A DNA stretch of 64,000 nt. Source: SZUA-430 sp965227535. GTDB lineage: Bacteria > Pseudomonadota > Alphaproteobacteria > Micropepsales > Micropepsaceae. The position numbers and the translations under genes are program-made. Shown here piece after piece: positions 16,704-25,610 of the stretch. The stretch is from positions 4,774,001-4,838,000 of the forward strand of contig OZ245761.1 in NCBI GenBank assembly GCA_965227535.1. The letters run 5' to 3'. Position 1 is the first letter of the stretch, and the number at the start of each line of letters is the position of its first letter. Below the pieces are notes generated by a model that saw only the letters and a program-made list of their open reading frames with translations, was not told where the DNA came from and searched no databases.

Positions 16704-17108
16704 ATGAAACTCGAAGGCGGATGCTACTGCAAAGCGCTGCGCTACGTCGCCGAAGGCGAACCGATGATGAAAGCGCAGTGCCACTGCCGCGAATGCCAAT
16801 ACCTGACCGGCGGCGGCGCCAACTACTTCATCGCGATGCCGATCTCAGGCTTCAAATACACGAAGGGCGAACCGAAAAAGTTCAGCCGCAAAGATCTCGA
16901 ACGCCCCGTCACCCGCGATTTCTGCGCCGAATGCGGCACCCAAATCGTCACCCGCCCGCCAGGCTTCCCCGCCGTGATCGTGAAAGTCGGCACCCTCGAC
17001 GACCCAAAACAATTCGAAGGCCCGAACCTCGCGATCTACACGATCGACAAACAACCCTTCCACGACATCCGCCCCGGCCTGCCGACGTTCGAGCGATTGC
17101 CGGGATAA
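16704..17108 (+). CDS. GFA / CENP-V-type zinc-binding protein
   Basis: A 134-residue second member of the GFA family. The zinc cysteines are in GGCYCKALRY, KAQCHCRECQYLTGGG and RDFCAECGTQIV. A GGGAG site precedes the ATG at 16704, which begins the family homology, so the 30-residue upstream extension is rejected. It stands alone on the plus strand between DUF2188 and the alpha/beta hydrolase. Its enzymatic role is not known. Confidence 0.9.
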   Translation: MKLEGGCYCKALRYVAEGEPMMKAQCHCRECQYLTGGGANYFIAMPISGFKYTKGEPKKFSRKDLERPVTRDFCAECGTQIVTRPPGFPAVIVKVGTLDDPKQFEGPNLAIYTIDKQPFHDIRPGLPTFERLPG

Positions 17109-17186
17109 AAGTTCGCCGACAGCATTCGGAGTGCGCGCCCGGCCTAAGCGAGGCGATGGTCCACCCGTCTCAACGGGGTGGCGCGC

Positions 17187-17903
17187 ATGTCTCACTTTCT
17201 CTTTCTGCATGGCAGTTGGCACGGCGCCTGGTGCTGGCACAAGATCCTGCCGCGGATGGCAGCCGCCGGGCACCAAGCGGTTGCCATCGATTTGCCCGGC
17301 CGCGGCCGCACGCCGGCAACGCCCGCTCTCGTCGGCCTCAAGCATATGGTCGACGCCGCCGAGGCGGCGCTGGCGCGCCAAGACAAGACCATCGTCGTGG
17401 TTCACAGCCGCAACGGCATCGTCGCCTCTAGCCTCGCCGAACGATTGCCCAACCGGGTCGCGCAAACGATCTACCTCGCCTCGTTCATGCTCCCGTCCGG
17501 TCGGCGCGTGCTCGACTACGTCCCCGACAAGCAATCGCTGATGCCCGGCAACGTCACGGTCAATCGACTGGCGCTGTGGGGTTGGCTGAAGCCGCAGGCC
17601 TATCGCGAGGCGCTCTATGCCGACTGCAGCGAAGGCGACATCGCGCTCGCCAATGCGCTTCTCGTGCGCGAACCGGTTCGTCCGGCCCTGACGCGCCTGA
17701 GCCTCTCGCAAGACCGCTACGGCCGCGTTCCGCGCGCCTACATCCGCTTGACCCAAGACAACGCTGTGTCCCTCGCGTTGCAGGACCGCCTACTGGGCGA
17801 AACAAGTGTAGACCGCGTTGAGAGCATCGACGCCAGCCATTCGGCCTACTTCTCTCAACCGGATAAGCTCACACAAATTATCCTCAAGCTAGCGGGGTCT
17901 TGA
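17187..17903 (+). CDS. Alpha/beta-hydrolase fold protein (MES/EstC-like)
   Basis: A 238-residue protein beginning MSHFLFLHGSWHGAWCWHKI, the oxyanion-hole region of plant-methylesterase-like hydrolases. The nucleophile elbow reads VVHSRNG, so the usual G-H-S-x-G is altered at both glycines. Near the C-terminus SIDASHSAYFSQP supplies the catalytic His. An in-frame GTG at 17178 would add three residues. The substrate may be an ester or amide and cannot be specified. Confidence 0.85.
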   Translation: MSHFLFLHGSWHGAWCWHKILPRMAAAGHQAVAIDLPGRGRTPATPALVGLKHMVDAAEAALARQDKTIVVVHSRNGIVASSLAERLPNRVAQTIYLASFMLPSGRRVLDYVPDKQSLMPGNVTVNRLALWGWLKPQAYREALYADCSEGDIALANALLVREPVRPALTRLSLSQDRYGRVPRAYIRLTQDNAVSLALQDRLLGETSVDRVESIDASHSAYFSQPDKLTQIILKLAGS

Positions 17904-17962
17904 TTTGTCGCACGAGCACATAACGACGCCGAAGGGACTTCCAGCGTCGCGAATTAGCGAGC

Positions 17963-18364
17963 TTAATCCTGGCCCGCCGCGCGGCTGATGCGGAACACGT
18001 GGCCGTCGGGGTGGCGCACGTGCATCTCGCGCACGCCCCACGGCTCGTCCCGCGGCGGCATAGTGACGTCCAGCCCCTGCGCCACGCAGGTGGCGTGGAT
18101 CGCATCGACGTCGTCGACCCAGATCGACATCCAAACACCTTTCTCGGCGCTGTCGTCCTCGGAGGTCGACGACAGATGGCTCTTGCCGCGCCCGCCCTGC
18201 GCGTTCTGGCAAAGGAAAATCTCGCAATGCCCGGAGCATACGCCGCCGAATGTCGGCGGCGTCCCCCAATCCCAGCCCTTCTTCCAGCCCAGCTTCTCGA
18301 ACCAGGCAAAACTCTCGACGATGTTCGAAACGTTCAAAATCGGCGTCAGCCTGTGCGCCAGCAT
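17963..18364 (-). CDS. VOC-family protein (glyoxalase-like)
   Basis: A 133-residue protein with a single VOC module: LTPILNVSNIVESFAWFEKL, GKSHLSSTSED, WMSIWVDDVDAIHATCVAQG and REMHVRHPDGHVFRIS. Usual metal-ligand positions are partly kept. The ATG at 18364 begins the domain. It is divergent from the luciferase-like monooxygenase at 18486, 121 bases away, and may be regulated with it. Confidence 0.85.
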   Translation of the reverse strand: MLAHRLTPILNVSNIVESFAWFEKLGWKKGWDWGTPPTFGGVCSGHCEIFLCQNAQGGRGKSHLSSTSEDDSAEKGVWMSIWVDDVDAIHATCVAQGLDVTMPPRDEPWGVREMHVRHPDGHVFRISRAAGQD

Positions 18365-18485
18365 GCATGCGCCTCCACAAAAGCGAGGCGCCGACCATAG
18401 GCAAGCCGCGCACCGCCGCCAACGCCGATTGCATCGACCGCGCCGGCCCGCCCATACTGCCGCCATCGCGTCATTGAGGCACACA

Positions 18486-19727
18486 ATGAAATTCGGCGTC
18501 TTCTACGAAATGCAGTTGCCCAAGCCCTGGGCGCCCGGCGACGAACGACGCCTCTTCCACGAGGCGCTGGCCCAAGTCGAACTCGCTGATCGCCTTGGCT
18601 ACGATCATGCGTGGGAGGTCGAGCATCACTTCCTCGACGAATACTCGCATTCCTCGGCGCCGGAAGTGTTCCTCGCCGCCGCAGCCGCACGCACGAAGCG
18701 CATTCGCTTAGGCCACGGCATCCGCCAGGTGATCCCGAACTACAATCACCCCGCGCGCACGGCCGAGGCGCTGGCCACGCTCGACATCATGTCGGACGGC
18801 CGCGTCGACTTCGGCATCGGCGAAGGCGCGACGCGCCTCGAACTGGGCGGCTTCTTCATTCCGGCGAAAGAAAAGCGCGCCATGGCGATCGAGGCCGGTG
18901 AGCAGATCGCCAACATGATGGTGATGGATCCGTATCCGGGCTTCGAGGGCAAATACTTCAAAATGCCCTGCCGCAACGTGCTGCCGAAGCCGGTGCAAAC
19001 CCCGCACCCGCCGATGTGGATGGCCTGCACGAACAGGGACACGATACGCGTCGCCGCATCGCTGGGCGTCGGCGCGCTCGCCTTCGCCTTCGTCAATCCG
19101 GAGGAAGCCCGCGCCTGGAGCGAGATCTACTACGGCATCATCGCCTCCGATAAGTGCGTACCGCTCGGCCATTCGGTGAACGCCAACATCGCGATGGTCT
19201 CATCCTTCTCGATCCACCACGACCGCGCGGAGGCGATAAGGCGCGGCCACGAAGGCTTCGAATTCTTCGGCTACGCCCTCAACGCCCTCGTCGCGCGCGA
19301 CACGACCCCAGGCCGCACGAACTTGTGGGGCGAATATCTGGCCCTACGCGGCAACCGCACCGAAGAACTTGCAGCCGCCGCCAACAACGCGCCCAGCGGC
19401 TCTGGAATCGGCACGCCCGACGACATGCGCCTGCACCTGCGCGCGTTCCAAGACTCCGGTGTCGACCAAGTCATCTTCATGCAGCAAGCCGGCCGCAACA
19501 AACACGACCACATCTGCGCCTCGCTCGATCTCTTCGCCGCCGAAGTGATGCCCGAGTTCAAATCGCAAGTGGAACAACGCGAACACGCGAAGGCGAAGCG
19601 CCTCGCGCCGTTCATCGAAGCCGCTCTCGCCCGCAAGCCAAAAATGAAACCACTGGCCGACCACGAAATCCCGGTCGTCCGCGCCTCGGTCGCGCAAGCC
19701 CAGGTCAATCAAACAGCCAAGGCATAA
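18486..19727 (+). CDS. LLM-class flavin-dependent monooxygenase (luciferase-like)
   Basis: A 413-residue TIM-barrel flavin-dependent oxidoreductase of the bacterial luciferase superfamily. Family segments are MKFGVFYEMQLPKPWAPGDE, AWEVEHHFLDEYSHSSAPE, IRLGHGIRQVIPNYNHPART, LDIMSDGRVDFGIGEG and the late IGTPDDMRLHLRAFQDSGVD. Such enzymes use FMNH2 and O2 to oxidise aldehydes, alkanes, sulfonates or ketones. The ATG at 18486 starts the family homology. A small membrane-protein gene follows by two bases. Confidence 0.9.
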   Translation: MKFGVFYEMQLPKPWAPGDERRLFHEALAQVELADRLGYDHAWEVEHHFLDEYSHSSAPEVFLAAAAARTKRIRLGHGIRQVIPNYNHPARTAEALATLDIMSDGRVDFGIGEGATRLELGGFFIPAKEKRAMAIEAGEQIANMMVMDPYPGFEGKYFKMPCRNVLPKPVQTPHPPMWMACTNRDTIRVAASLGVGALAFAFVNPEEARAWSEIYYGIIASDKCVPLGHSVNANIAMVSSFSIHHDRAEAIRRGHEGFEFFGYALNALVARDTTPGRTNLWGEYLALRGNRTEELAAAANNAPSGSGIGTPDDMRLHLRAFQDSGVDQVIFMQQAGRNKHDHICASLDLFAAEVMPEFKSQVEQREHAKAKRLAPFIEAALARKPKMKPLADHEIPVVRASVAQAQVNQTAKA

Positions 19728-19729
19728 GT

Positions 19730-19909
19730 ATGGATCGAGATCCGAGGAAGTGGCGGCGGCTCTACGTCATCCAGGGATCGGGCGCACTTTGTTTCATCGC
19801 AGGTATGACGGCGTTCTTTAGTACGCGTGACGAGTTGTTCGTCGCGGCGGGCATCATGGCCTTCGTCATCGCGGGACTCGTCAGCTGGACTACCTTTTGG
19901 CCGAAGTAG
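19730..19909 (+). CDS. Small two-helix membrane protein
   Basis: A 59-residue protein: a basic start MDRDPRKWRRLYVIQGSG, a hydrophobic segment at about residues 15-30 (ALCFIAGMTAFF), a short charged turn, and a second segment at about residues 37-56. It begins two bases after the monooxygenase stop, so it is almost certainly cotranscribed. No function is known. Confidence 0.6.
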   Translation: MDRDPRKWRRLYVIQGSGALCFIAGMTAFFSTRDELFVAAGIMAFVIAGLVSWTTFWPK

Positions 19910-19929
19910 TGGCCACCGTTCGCAAGTAG

Positions 19930-20556
19930 CTACACCGCCGTCAAATACCCCATCACCATCCGCGTCAGTTCGTCCTCGAACTCGCGCGAGCCGATGAACT
20001 TCGCGTCCTCATAGGTCGCCGCGCGCACCACGCCGTCGACCGCGCGCGTAAGAACGAAAAGCGTGATAGGCGAGGGCGCCCGCGCATTCGCCGGCAGCAG
20101 ACTGCCGAGCCGCGCCGCGATCAGCGTAGCGATCGCCTGCACCGGCTGCGCGATCTCATCGCTGCCGCCGCTTGCGATTAAGGTCTCCATCAAAATCCGC
20201 CGCGCCTTGTTACGCCGGCCGTACCCCTTGATCAGTGCCCGTACCGCGAGACGAACGGGCAACTCGTTGGACGTCTCCAACTCCTCCGTCAAAGCCTTGG
20301 CGACCGCATCGCCCACCGCCTGGTTCTCGCGCCGCGCCATCGCGAGCAGGATCGCCTGCTTGTCCGGAAAATACGAATAGAGCGTACCGATGCTGATCCC
20401 GGCCAATTCCGCCACGCGGTTGGTGTTGAACCCGGCGCGCCCCTCGCTCTGCAGAATCCGAGCCGCCGCCTCGAAGATCGTCTCGACCGTATCCAGCGCA
20501 CGCGCCTGCCGCGGCTTTCGCCGTGCCAAATCAACCACTTGCCGTGCCTTGGCCAT
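19930..20556 (-). CDS. TetR-family transcriptional regulator
   Basis: A 208-residue protein with an N-terminal TetR HTH: TVETIFEAAARILQSEGRAG, then FNTNRVAELAGISIGTLYSY and FPDKQAILLAMA. The C-terminal ligand/dimer region is helical (TetR_C type). It is divergent from the serine hydrolase at 20658 with a 101-base gap and is a likely regulator of that gene or of itself. The ATG at 20556 is chosen because it leaves a basic lead-in (MAKARQVVDLARRKPRQARA) before the HTH. Confidence 0.9.
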   Translation of the reverse strand: MAKARQVVDLARRKPRQARALDTVETIFEAAARILQSEGRAGFNTNRVAELAGISIGTLYSYFPDKQAILLAMARRENQAVGDAVAKALTEELETSNELPVRLAVRALIKGYGRRNKARRILMETLIASGGSDEIAQPVQAIATLIAARLGSLLPANARAPSPITLFVLTRAVDGVVRAATYEDAKFIGSREFEDELTRMVMGYLTAV

Positions 20557-20657
20557 AAGATCGTCGCTTCCCAAAACCCGAGTACAGAAATACGAGCAAT
20601 CCTCATATAACAGCCGGGTGCTCGAATCCAGCACCGCCCGCGCGAAAGGTTGCCGTC

Positions 20658-22034
20658 ATGATAAACCGTGTACTGAGGATCGCCGCCCTCGTCGCCGTCG
20701 CGCTGGCCATCACCGCCGCCATTGTCACGCGCCCCGACATCCTGATCCAAACCGCATCCGGCTCGACCAGCCACATAGTTTGCTCGAAGGCGTTCATCAC
20801 CGGCCTCGCGCCAGAAGAAGCCTACGCACAAAACATGCGAACCGAACCGGGCATGGGCCTGATCGCTTGGGCGCTGCACAACGACGTCGACCGCACTGCC
20901 AAACGCGTCACGACGACCGTGTTCGGCGCCTTCAAAAGCAGCGCCAAATTCCACGACGGCTACGGCTGCCGGCTGGAGTTCGCAGGCGACGTCCCGCTCG
21001 ACACCCCGCCGCAGCCCGCAAACGACGTGCCCGCGTCGCTGCCCGAAATCGCCGGTCCCGACATCGTCACCCCAGCCGATCCCGCGCTCACCCGCGCGCT
21101 AGACAAAGCCTTCGCGCCGCGGCCCAACGGCCCGCCGCGTTGGCCGCACGCCATTGTCGTGGTGCACGGCGGCCAAGTAATCGCCGAACGTTACGCCCCC
21201 GGCATCGGCGTCGATACACCGCTGCTCAGCCACTCGATGGCGAAATCCGTGATCAACGCGCTCGTCGGCATCTTGGCCGGCCAGCAAAAGCTCAAGGTGG
21301 AAGACGCCGTCCCCGCACCCGGCTGGCAGGGCAACGTCACCGTCGATCAGCTGCTGCGCATGGACTCAGGCTTGCCGCTCGACGAAGGCATGGGCCCCGG
21401 CCTCGCGCAGCGCATGTGGTTCACCGCCCAGGACAACGCCGCCTTCGCCGAACACACGCCGCTCGCCACGCCGCCGGGGACACAGTGGGCCTACGGCAAC
21501 CTTGGCTACGCAGTGCTGTCGCGCATCGTCCGCGACGCTGCCGGCGGTTCGCCCGTAAAGGTCGCCAAATTCGCCGACCGCGAACTCTTCGCGCCCCTCG
21601 GCATCCGCACCGCGACGCTCGAGTTCGACGGCGCGGGCTCCCCCATGGGCGGCAATTCCTTCTTCGCCAGCGCACGCGACTGGGCCCGCTTCGGCCTGCT
21701 CTATCTAAACGACGGTATGGCCGGCGAGCGCCGCATCCTGCCGGAAGGGTGGGTGGCGTACTCCAGACGCCAAACCTTGGACGCCGGCTACGGCGCAGGT
21801 TTCTGGCTCAACACGGTCGACACCGTGTTCCAACCGTGGGGCAACCACTGGGGCATGAAGGGCGTTCCGAAGGATGCCTTCTTCGCCCGCGGCTATCTTG
21901 GCCAATTCGTCGTCGTCATACCCTCCGAAAACCTTGTCGTGGTGCGCATGGGCGTCGACACCAGGCCCGGCGGCGGCATCGAAGACATGGCCGAACTGAT
22001 CCACGAGGTGGTCGCGGCGCTCCGCGACAATTGA
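20658..22034 (+). CDS. Serine hydrolase of the class C beta-lactamase / 6-aminohexanoate-dimer hydrolase type
   Basis: A 458-residue protein with an N-terminal hydrophobic anchor (residues 5-24), an unclassified region to about residue 150, then the beta-lactamase/DD-peptidase fold. SHSMAKSV provides the Ser-x-x-Lys and YGNLGYAVLS the Tyr-x-Asn element; GNHWGMKGVPKDAFFARGYL fits the final motif region. Relatives include esterases and the nylon-oligomer hydrolase NylB, so antibiotic hydrolysis should not be assumed. It is divergent from a TetR gene. Confidence 0.85.
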   Translation: MINRVLRIAALVAVALAITAAIVTRPDILIQTASGSTSHIVCSKAFITGLAPEEAYAQNMRTEPGMGLIAWALHNDVDRTAKRVTTTVFGAFKSSAKFHDGYGCRLEFAGDVPLDTPPQPANDVPASLPEIAGPDIVTPADPALTRALDKAFAPRPNGPPRWPHAIVVVHGGQVIAERYAPGIGVDTPLLSHSMAKSVINALVGILAGQQKLKVEDAVPAPGWQGNVTVDQLLRMDSGLPLDEGMGPGLAQRMWFTAQDNAAFAEHTPLATPPGTQWAYGNLGYAVLSRIVRDAAGGSPVKVAKFADRELFAPLGIRTATLEFDGAGSPMGGNSFFASARDWARFGLLYLNDGMAGERRILPEGWVAYSRRQTLDAGYGAGFWLNTVDTVFQPWGNHWGMKGVPKDAFFARGYLGQFVVVIPSENLVVVRMGVDTRPGGGIEDMAELIHEVVAALRDN

Positions 22035-22116
22035 CGCGACCGCGCCGCGAACCTAAACCGGTCGGAGCGGCGGAGAGCCGACCGATGACGTCTTCGCCCA
22101 GTAACCGCAGGTGCGA

Positions 22117-23253
22117 ATGCCCGACACACGCAAAGCCGACGTCATCGTCATAGGGGCCGGAATCGCCGGCGCGTCCGTCGCCTACGAACTCAGCACCACG
22201 CACCGCGTATTTCTGCTGGAGCGCGAACCGCAACCCGGCCTGCACTCGACCGGCCGCTCCGCCGCCATCTTCTCGGAAATCTACGGCAACGCTACCATCC
22301 GGGGCCTCAGCCGCGCCTCACGCGATTTCATCTTCAGCCCGCCCAAGGGCTTTGCGGATGCGCCGCTCGTCAATGCGCGCGCCACGTTGTTCCTCGCGCC
22401 GCCCGATCAAGTCGAAGCGCTGCACGCCATGCGCAACGATGTCGACGTCGCCGCCGGCACCGAGCCGATGAGCGTCGACGAAGCCATACGCCGCGTCCCC
22501 ATCCTGCGCCGCGACCGCATCGCCGAAGCGCTCTTCGAGCCCGGCGCCAGCGACATCGACGTCAACGGTCTGCACCAAGGCTTCCTGCGCGGGTTAAAGG
22601 CGCGCGGCGGCGAGTTGATCTGCAACGTCCAAATCGTAAGCTTGGAGAAGAAGAGCGACACCTGGCGCGCTGTGGCAGGCAATACCATCTACGAAGCACC
22701 GGTGATCGTGAACGCAGCAGGCGCCTGGGCCGACACCGTCGGCGAACTCGCAGGCGTGAAGCCGCTCGGCATCGAACCGCGTCGCCGCACGGTCGTGTTG
22801 CTAGACCCACCCGCCGGTGTAGACATCCGCGATTGGCCGCTGACGATCGATGCCGTTGAGACCTTCTACTTCAAACCTGACGCCGGCCGCATTCTCCTGA
22901 CCCCGGCCGACGAAACACCGACCCCGCCGTGCGACGCACAACCCGAAGAAATGGACATCGCCGTCGCCATTGACCGCTTCGAGAACATGACGACGATGAG
23001 CGTGCGCCGCGTCGTGCACAAATGGGCAGGCCTCAGAAGCTTCGCCCCGGATCGCTCACCTGTCGTCGGCTTCGACCCAGGCGCGTCCGGTTTCTTCTGG
23101 CTGGCGGGGCAGGGCGGTTACGGCATGCAAACGTCGTCGGCAATGGCGCGTTCGGCCGCTGCACTGGTGAAAGGCGAAGACCTACCTGCCGACATCAAGG
23201 CCCAAAACGTAAGCGCAGCCGCGTTGTCGCCAACGCGGCTGCGCAAAAGCTAA
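22117..23253 (+). CDS. FAD-dependent amine/hydroxy-acid oxidoreductase (DAO family)
   Basis: A 378-residue protein with the DAO fold. The N-terminal FAD motif ADVIVIGAGIAGASVAYEL is followed by STGRSAAIFSEIYGN, VIVNAAGAWADTVGELAGV and a C-terminal FWLAGQGGYGMQTSSAMARS. These features suit glycine/D-amino-acid oxidase-like enzymes, which oxidise a C-N or C-O bond. A GTG at 22111 would add two residues. It follows the serine hydrolase by 82 bases on the same strand. The substrate is unknown. Confidence 0.88.
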   Translation: MPDTRKADVIVIGAGIAGASVAYELSTTHRVFLLEREPQPGLHSTGRSAAIFSEIYGNATIRGLSRASRDFIFSPPKGFADAPLVNARATLFLAPPDQVEALHAMRNDVDVAAGTEPMSVDEAIRRVPILRRDRIAEALFEPGASDIDVNGLHQGFLRGLKARGGELICNVQIVSLEKKSDTWRAVAGNTIYEAPVIVNAAGAWADTVGELAGVKPLGIEPRRRTVVLLDPPAGVDIRDWPLTIDAVETFYFKPDAGRILLTPADETPTPPCDAQPEEMDIAVAIDRFENMTTMSVRRVVHKWAGLRSFAPDRSPVVGFDPGASGFFWLAGQGGYGMQTSSAMARSAAALVKGEDLPADIKAQNVSAAALSPTRLRKS

Positions 23254-23263
23254 CTCAGGCGCG

Positions 23264-25339
23264 TTACCAGATGTGAACGCGATCTTCCGGCTTCAGATAC
23301 AGCTTGTCGCCCGGCTTCACGCCGAACGCGTCGTACCAGGGATCGACGTTCCGCACGATGCCGTTGCAGCGATACTGCGCCGGTGAGTGAACGTCGCTGG
23401 TCACCTGCACGCGCAACGCTTCGTCGCGAATGATAGAACGCCATACCTGCGCCCAACCCAGATAGAACCGCTGATCCGGCGTGAACCCGTCCAACACCGG
23501 CGCAACCTTGCCGCCTTGCGAGATGAGATACGCCTCATGCGCAACGCTCAAACCGCCGAGGTCGCCGATGTTCTCGCCCGACGTAAAGTCGCCGTTCACG
23601 CGCAGACCCGGCAGCGGCTCGTAAGACGAGTACTGCTTCGCGAGCGCAGCGGTCTTCACCTTGAAGCGGTCTTCGTCTTCCTTCTTCCACCACGAACGCA
23701 GCACGCCGTTTTCGTCCGATTTGGCGCCTTGGTCGTCGTAACCGTGGCCCATCTCGTGGCCGATCACCCCGCCGATCGCGCCGTAGTTCACGGCCGCATC
23801 CGCATTCGGATCAAAGAACGGCGCCTGTAAAATCGCGGCCGGGAACAAGATCTCATTCCACACCGGATTGTACTGTGCGTTCACCGTTTGCGGCGACATG
23901 GCCCATTCGCTCTTGTCCGCCTTCTGCCCCAGGCGCGAAGCCTGACGGTTCCAGTCGTACAAGGACGAACGCTTGCGATTGCCGTAGGCGTCGGCCGCCT
24001 TGATCTCGAGCTTGGAGTAATCGCGCCACTTGTCCGGATAGCCGATCTTCACGCCCACGGTCTGCGCCTTGCGCATCGCAACCTTGCGCGTCTCCGGCGA
24101 CATCCACTCCAAGTTCTCGATGCGCTTGCGATAGGCGGCGAGCAGGTTGTCCACCAACTCCTTCACCTGCGCCTTAGCTTCCGGCGTGAAGTGCTTCTTC
24201 ACGTAGATCATGCCGACGGCTTCCGCCATCGGCGCGCCGCCATACTGGCCGCCCAGCGCCAACACCGCGCGCTTCCACCGGTCGCGCTTCACCTGCTGAC
24301 CGGTCAACACCTTGCCGTTGAACTCGAACGACGCGTCATCGAACGCCGTCGGCAGAATGTCGGCCTGCGCGTTCAGATAGTGGAACGTCATGTAGGCGCG
24401 CCACGTCTCAACCGGCGTATCGCGGAACAACTTCGCCAGAAGCTGCACCGGCTCGGCCGTGCGAACGATGAAGCGATCCTGTTTCTGCAAACCACCGGCC
24501 GCCAACACGTCATCCCACGGGAACTGCGGCGCCATCGTCTTCAGTTCGGCCGGGCTCTTCGGGACATAGCTGGCGTCGCGATCGCGCTGCTTCTCGATCG
24601 GCCACTGCCTTTCCGCGATCTTCATCTCGACCGCCATGACGGCATCGGCCGCAGCACCGGCGTTCGGATACTTCGCCAGGTCCAGCATCTTCTGGATATA
24701 GGCGCGATACGCCGTCCGCGTTTCCGCGAACTTCGCATCCGACTTCAGATAATAATCGCGGTCCGGCATGCCGAGACCCGCCTGCAAAATGTCGACCGCA
24801 TAGCGATCCGGATTCTTGTCGTCGAGCCCGTAGAAGAACCCGACCGCAATCGGCGAGTTCGCCGCGACGCCTGGATCGCCGATGAAGCGGCCCACGTCTT
24901 CATGCGTCTTGAAACCGGCGATCCGATCGAGGTCCGCCTGAAACGGCTTCAAGCCCAAACCGTCGATCGTCTTCGTATCGAGATACGACGAGTAATAATC
25001 GGCGACCTTCTGCTCGATCGACCCCGGCGCGTTCTTCTTGCTCGCGACCTCGTTGACGATGTTCTTCACATCCTCTTCCGCTTTCGCCGCGAGAATGTTG
25101 AACGAGCCCCAGCGCGTGCGGTCGGCCGGGATCTTCGTGTTCTTCATCCACGTGCCACCCGCATAGCGGAAGAAGTCGTCGCCCGGCTTCACGCTCTTAT
25201 CCATGGCGGTAAGGTCGATGCCCCACGCCCCGATGGTCGGCTTGCCTTTCGGCTGCGCGCCCGCGTCCAGCGCCAAGAACGCGCCCGCAGTCGCAAAACC
25301 CACGACGGCAGCCGCCGCCAAACTCAATCTAATGTTCAT
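23264..25339 (-). CDS. M13-family zinc metallopeptidase (neprilysin-like)
   Basis: A 691-residue secreted peptidase with a signal peptide (MNIRLSLAAAAVVGFATAG). The M13 N-terminal region SVKPGDDFFRYAGGTWMKNT is present. Catalytic residues are visible: HEMGH at about residues 528-532 within VIGHEMGHGYDDQG, the third zinc ligand Glu at about 589 in GENIGDLGGL, and the substrate motif NAQYNP. The C-terminus SDVHSPAQYRCNGIVRN and a final aromatic are family-typical. It probably cleaves peptides in the periplasm or outside the cell. It is divergent from the DUF3604 operon. Confidence 0.95.
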   Translation of the reverse strand: MNIRLSLAAAAVVGFATAGAFLALDAGAQPKGKPTIGAWGIDLTAMDKSVKPGDDFFRYAGGTWMKNTKIPADRTRWGSFNILAAKAEEDVKNIVNEVASKKNAPGSIEQKVADYYSSYLDTKTIDGLGLKPFQADLDRIAGFKTHEDVGRFIGDPGVAANSPIAVGFFYGLDDKNPDRYAVDILQAGLGMPDRDYYLKSDAKFAETRTAYRAYIQKMLDLAKYPNAGAAADAVMAVEMKIAERQWPIEKQRDRDASYVPKSPAELKTMAPQFPWDDVLAAGGLQKQDRFIVRTAEPVQLLAKLFRDTPVETWRAYMTFHYLNAQADILPTAFDDASFEFNGKVLTGQQVKRDRWKRAVLALGGQYGGAPMAEAVGMIYVKKHFTPEAKAQVKELVDNLLAAYRKRIENLEWMSPETRKVAMRKAQTVGVKIGYPDKWRDYSKLEIKAADAYGNRKRSSLYDWNRQASRLGQKADKSEWAMSPQTVNAQYNPVWNEILFPAAILQAPFFDPNADAAVNYGAIGGVIGHEMGHGYDDQGAKSDENGVLRSWWKKEDEDRFKVKTAALAKQYSSYEPLPGLRVNGDFTSGENIGDLGGLSVAHEAYLISQGGKVAPVLDGFTPDQRFYLGWAQVWRSIIRDEALRVQVTSDVHSPAQYRCNGIVRNVDPWYDAFGVKPGDKLYLKPEDRVHIW

Positions 25340-25610
25340 GGAATCCTGTCCCTGAAGAGAGGACGGCAAGATGGTCTTGGGGCCGCGCGGGACGCAACGG
25401 TCCAGCCCGGACAACCCCTTCACGATGCCGCGAGAGTCGGGGACAACGCAGTTGCAGCACCGCCGCGTCCCCAGCAGCTCGGGCGGGCTTGCCGTTTTGC
25501 CGCACCAGCGGCCCACCCGCCTTGGAAACCGGCAGGTTTCTAGGTACGAATCGCCACAAGGAATAAGTCCCTGCGCGGCATTCGCGACTGGGAGGCATTA
25601 GGGGGACGGC

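Noticed and set aside
20658..22034. Reading the serine hydrolase as an antibiotic-resistance beta-lactamase
   Set aside because: The fold is shared by esterases and amide hydrolases. The anchor and upstream domain and neighbours do not support a resistance role.
23888..25543. A 551-codon plus-strand open frame
   Set aside because: It is a shadow of the M13 peptidase gene, which has HEMGH and other family motifs on the minus strand.
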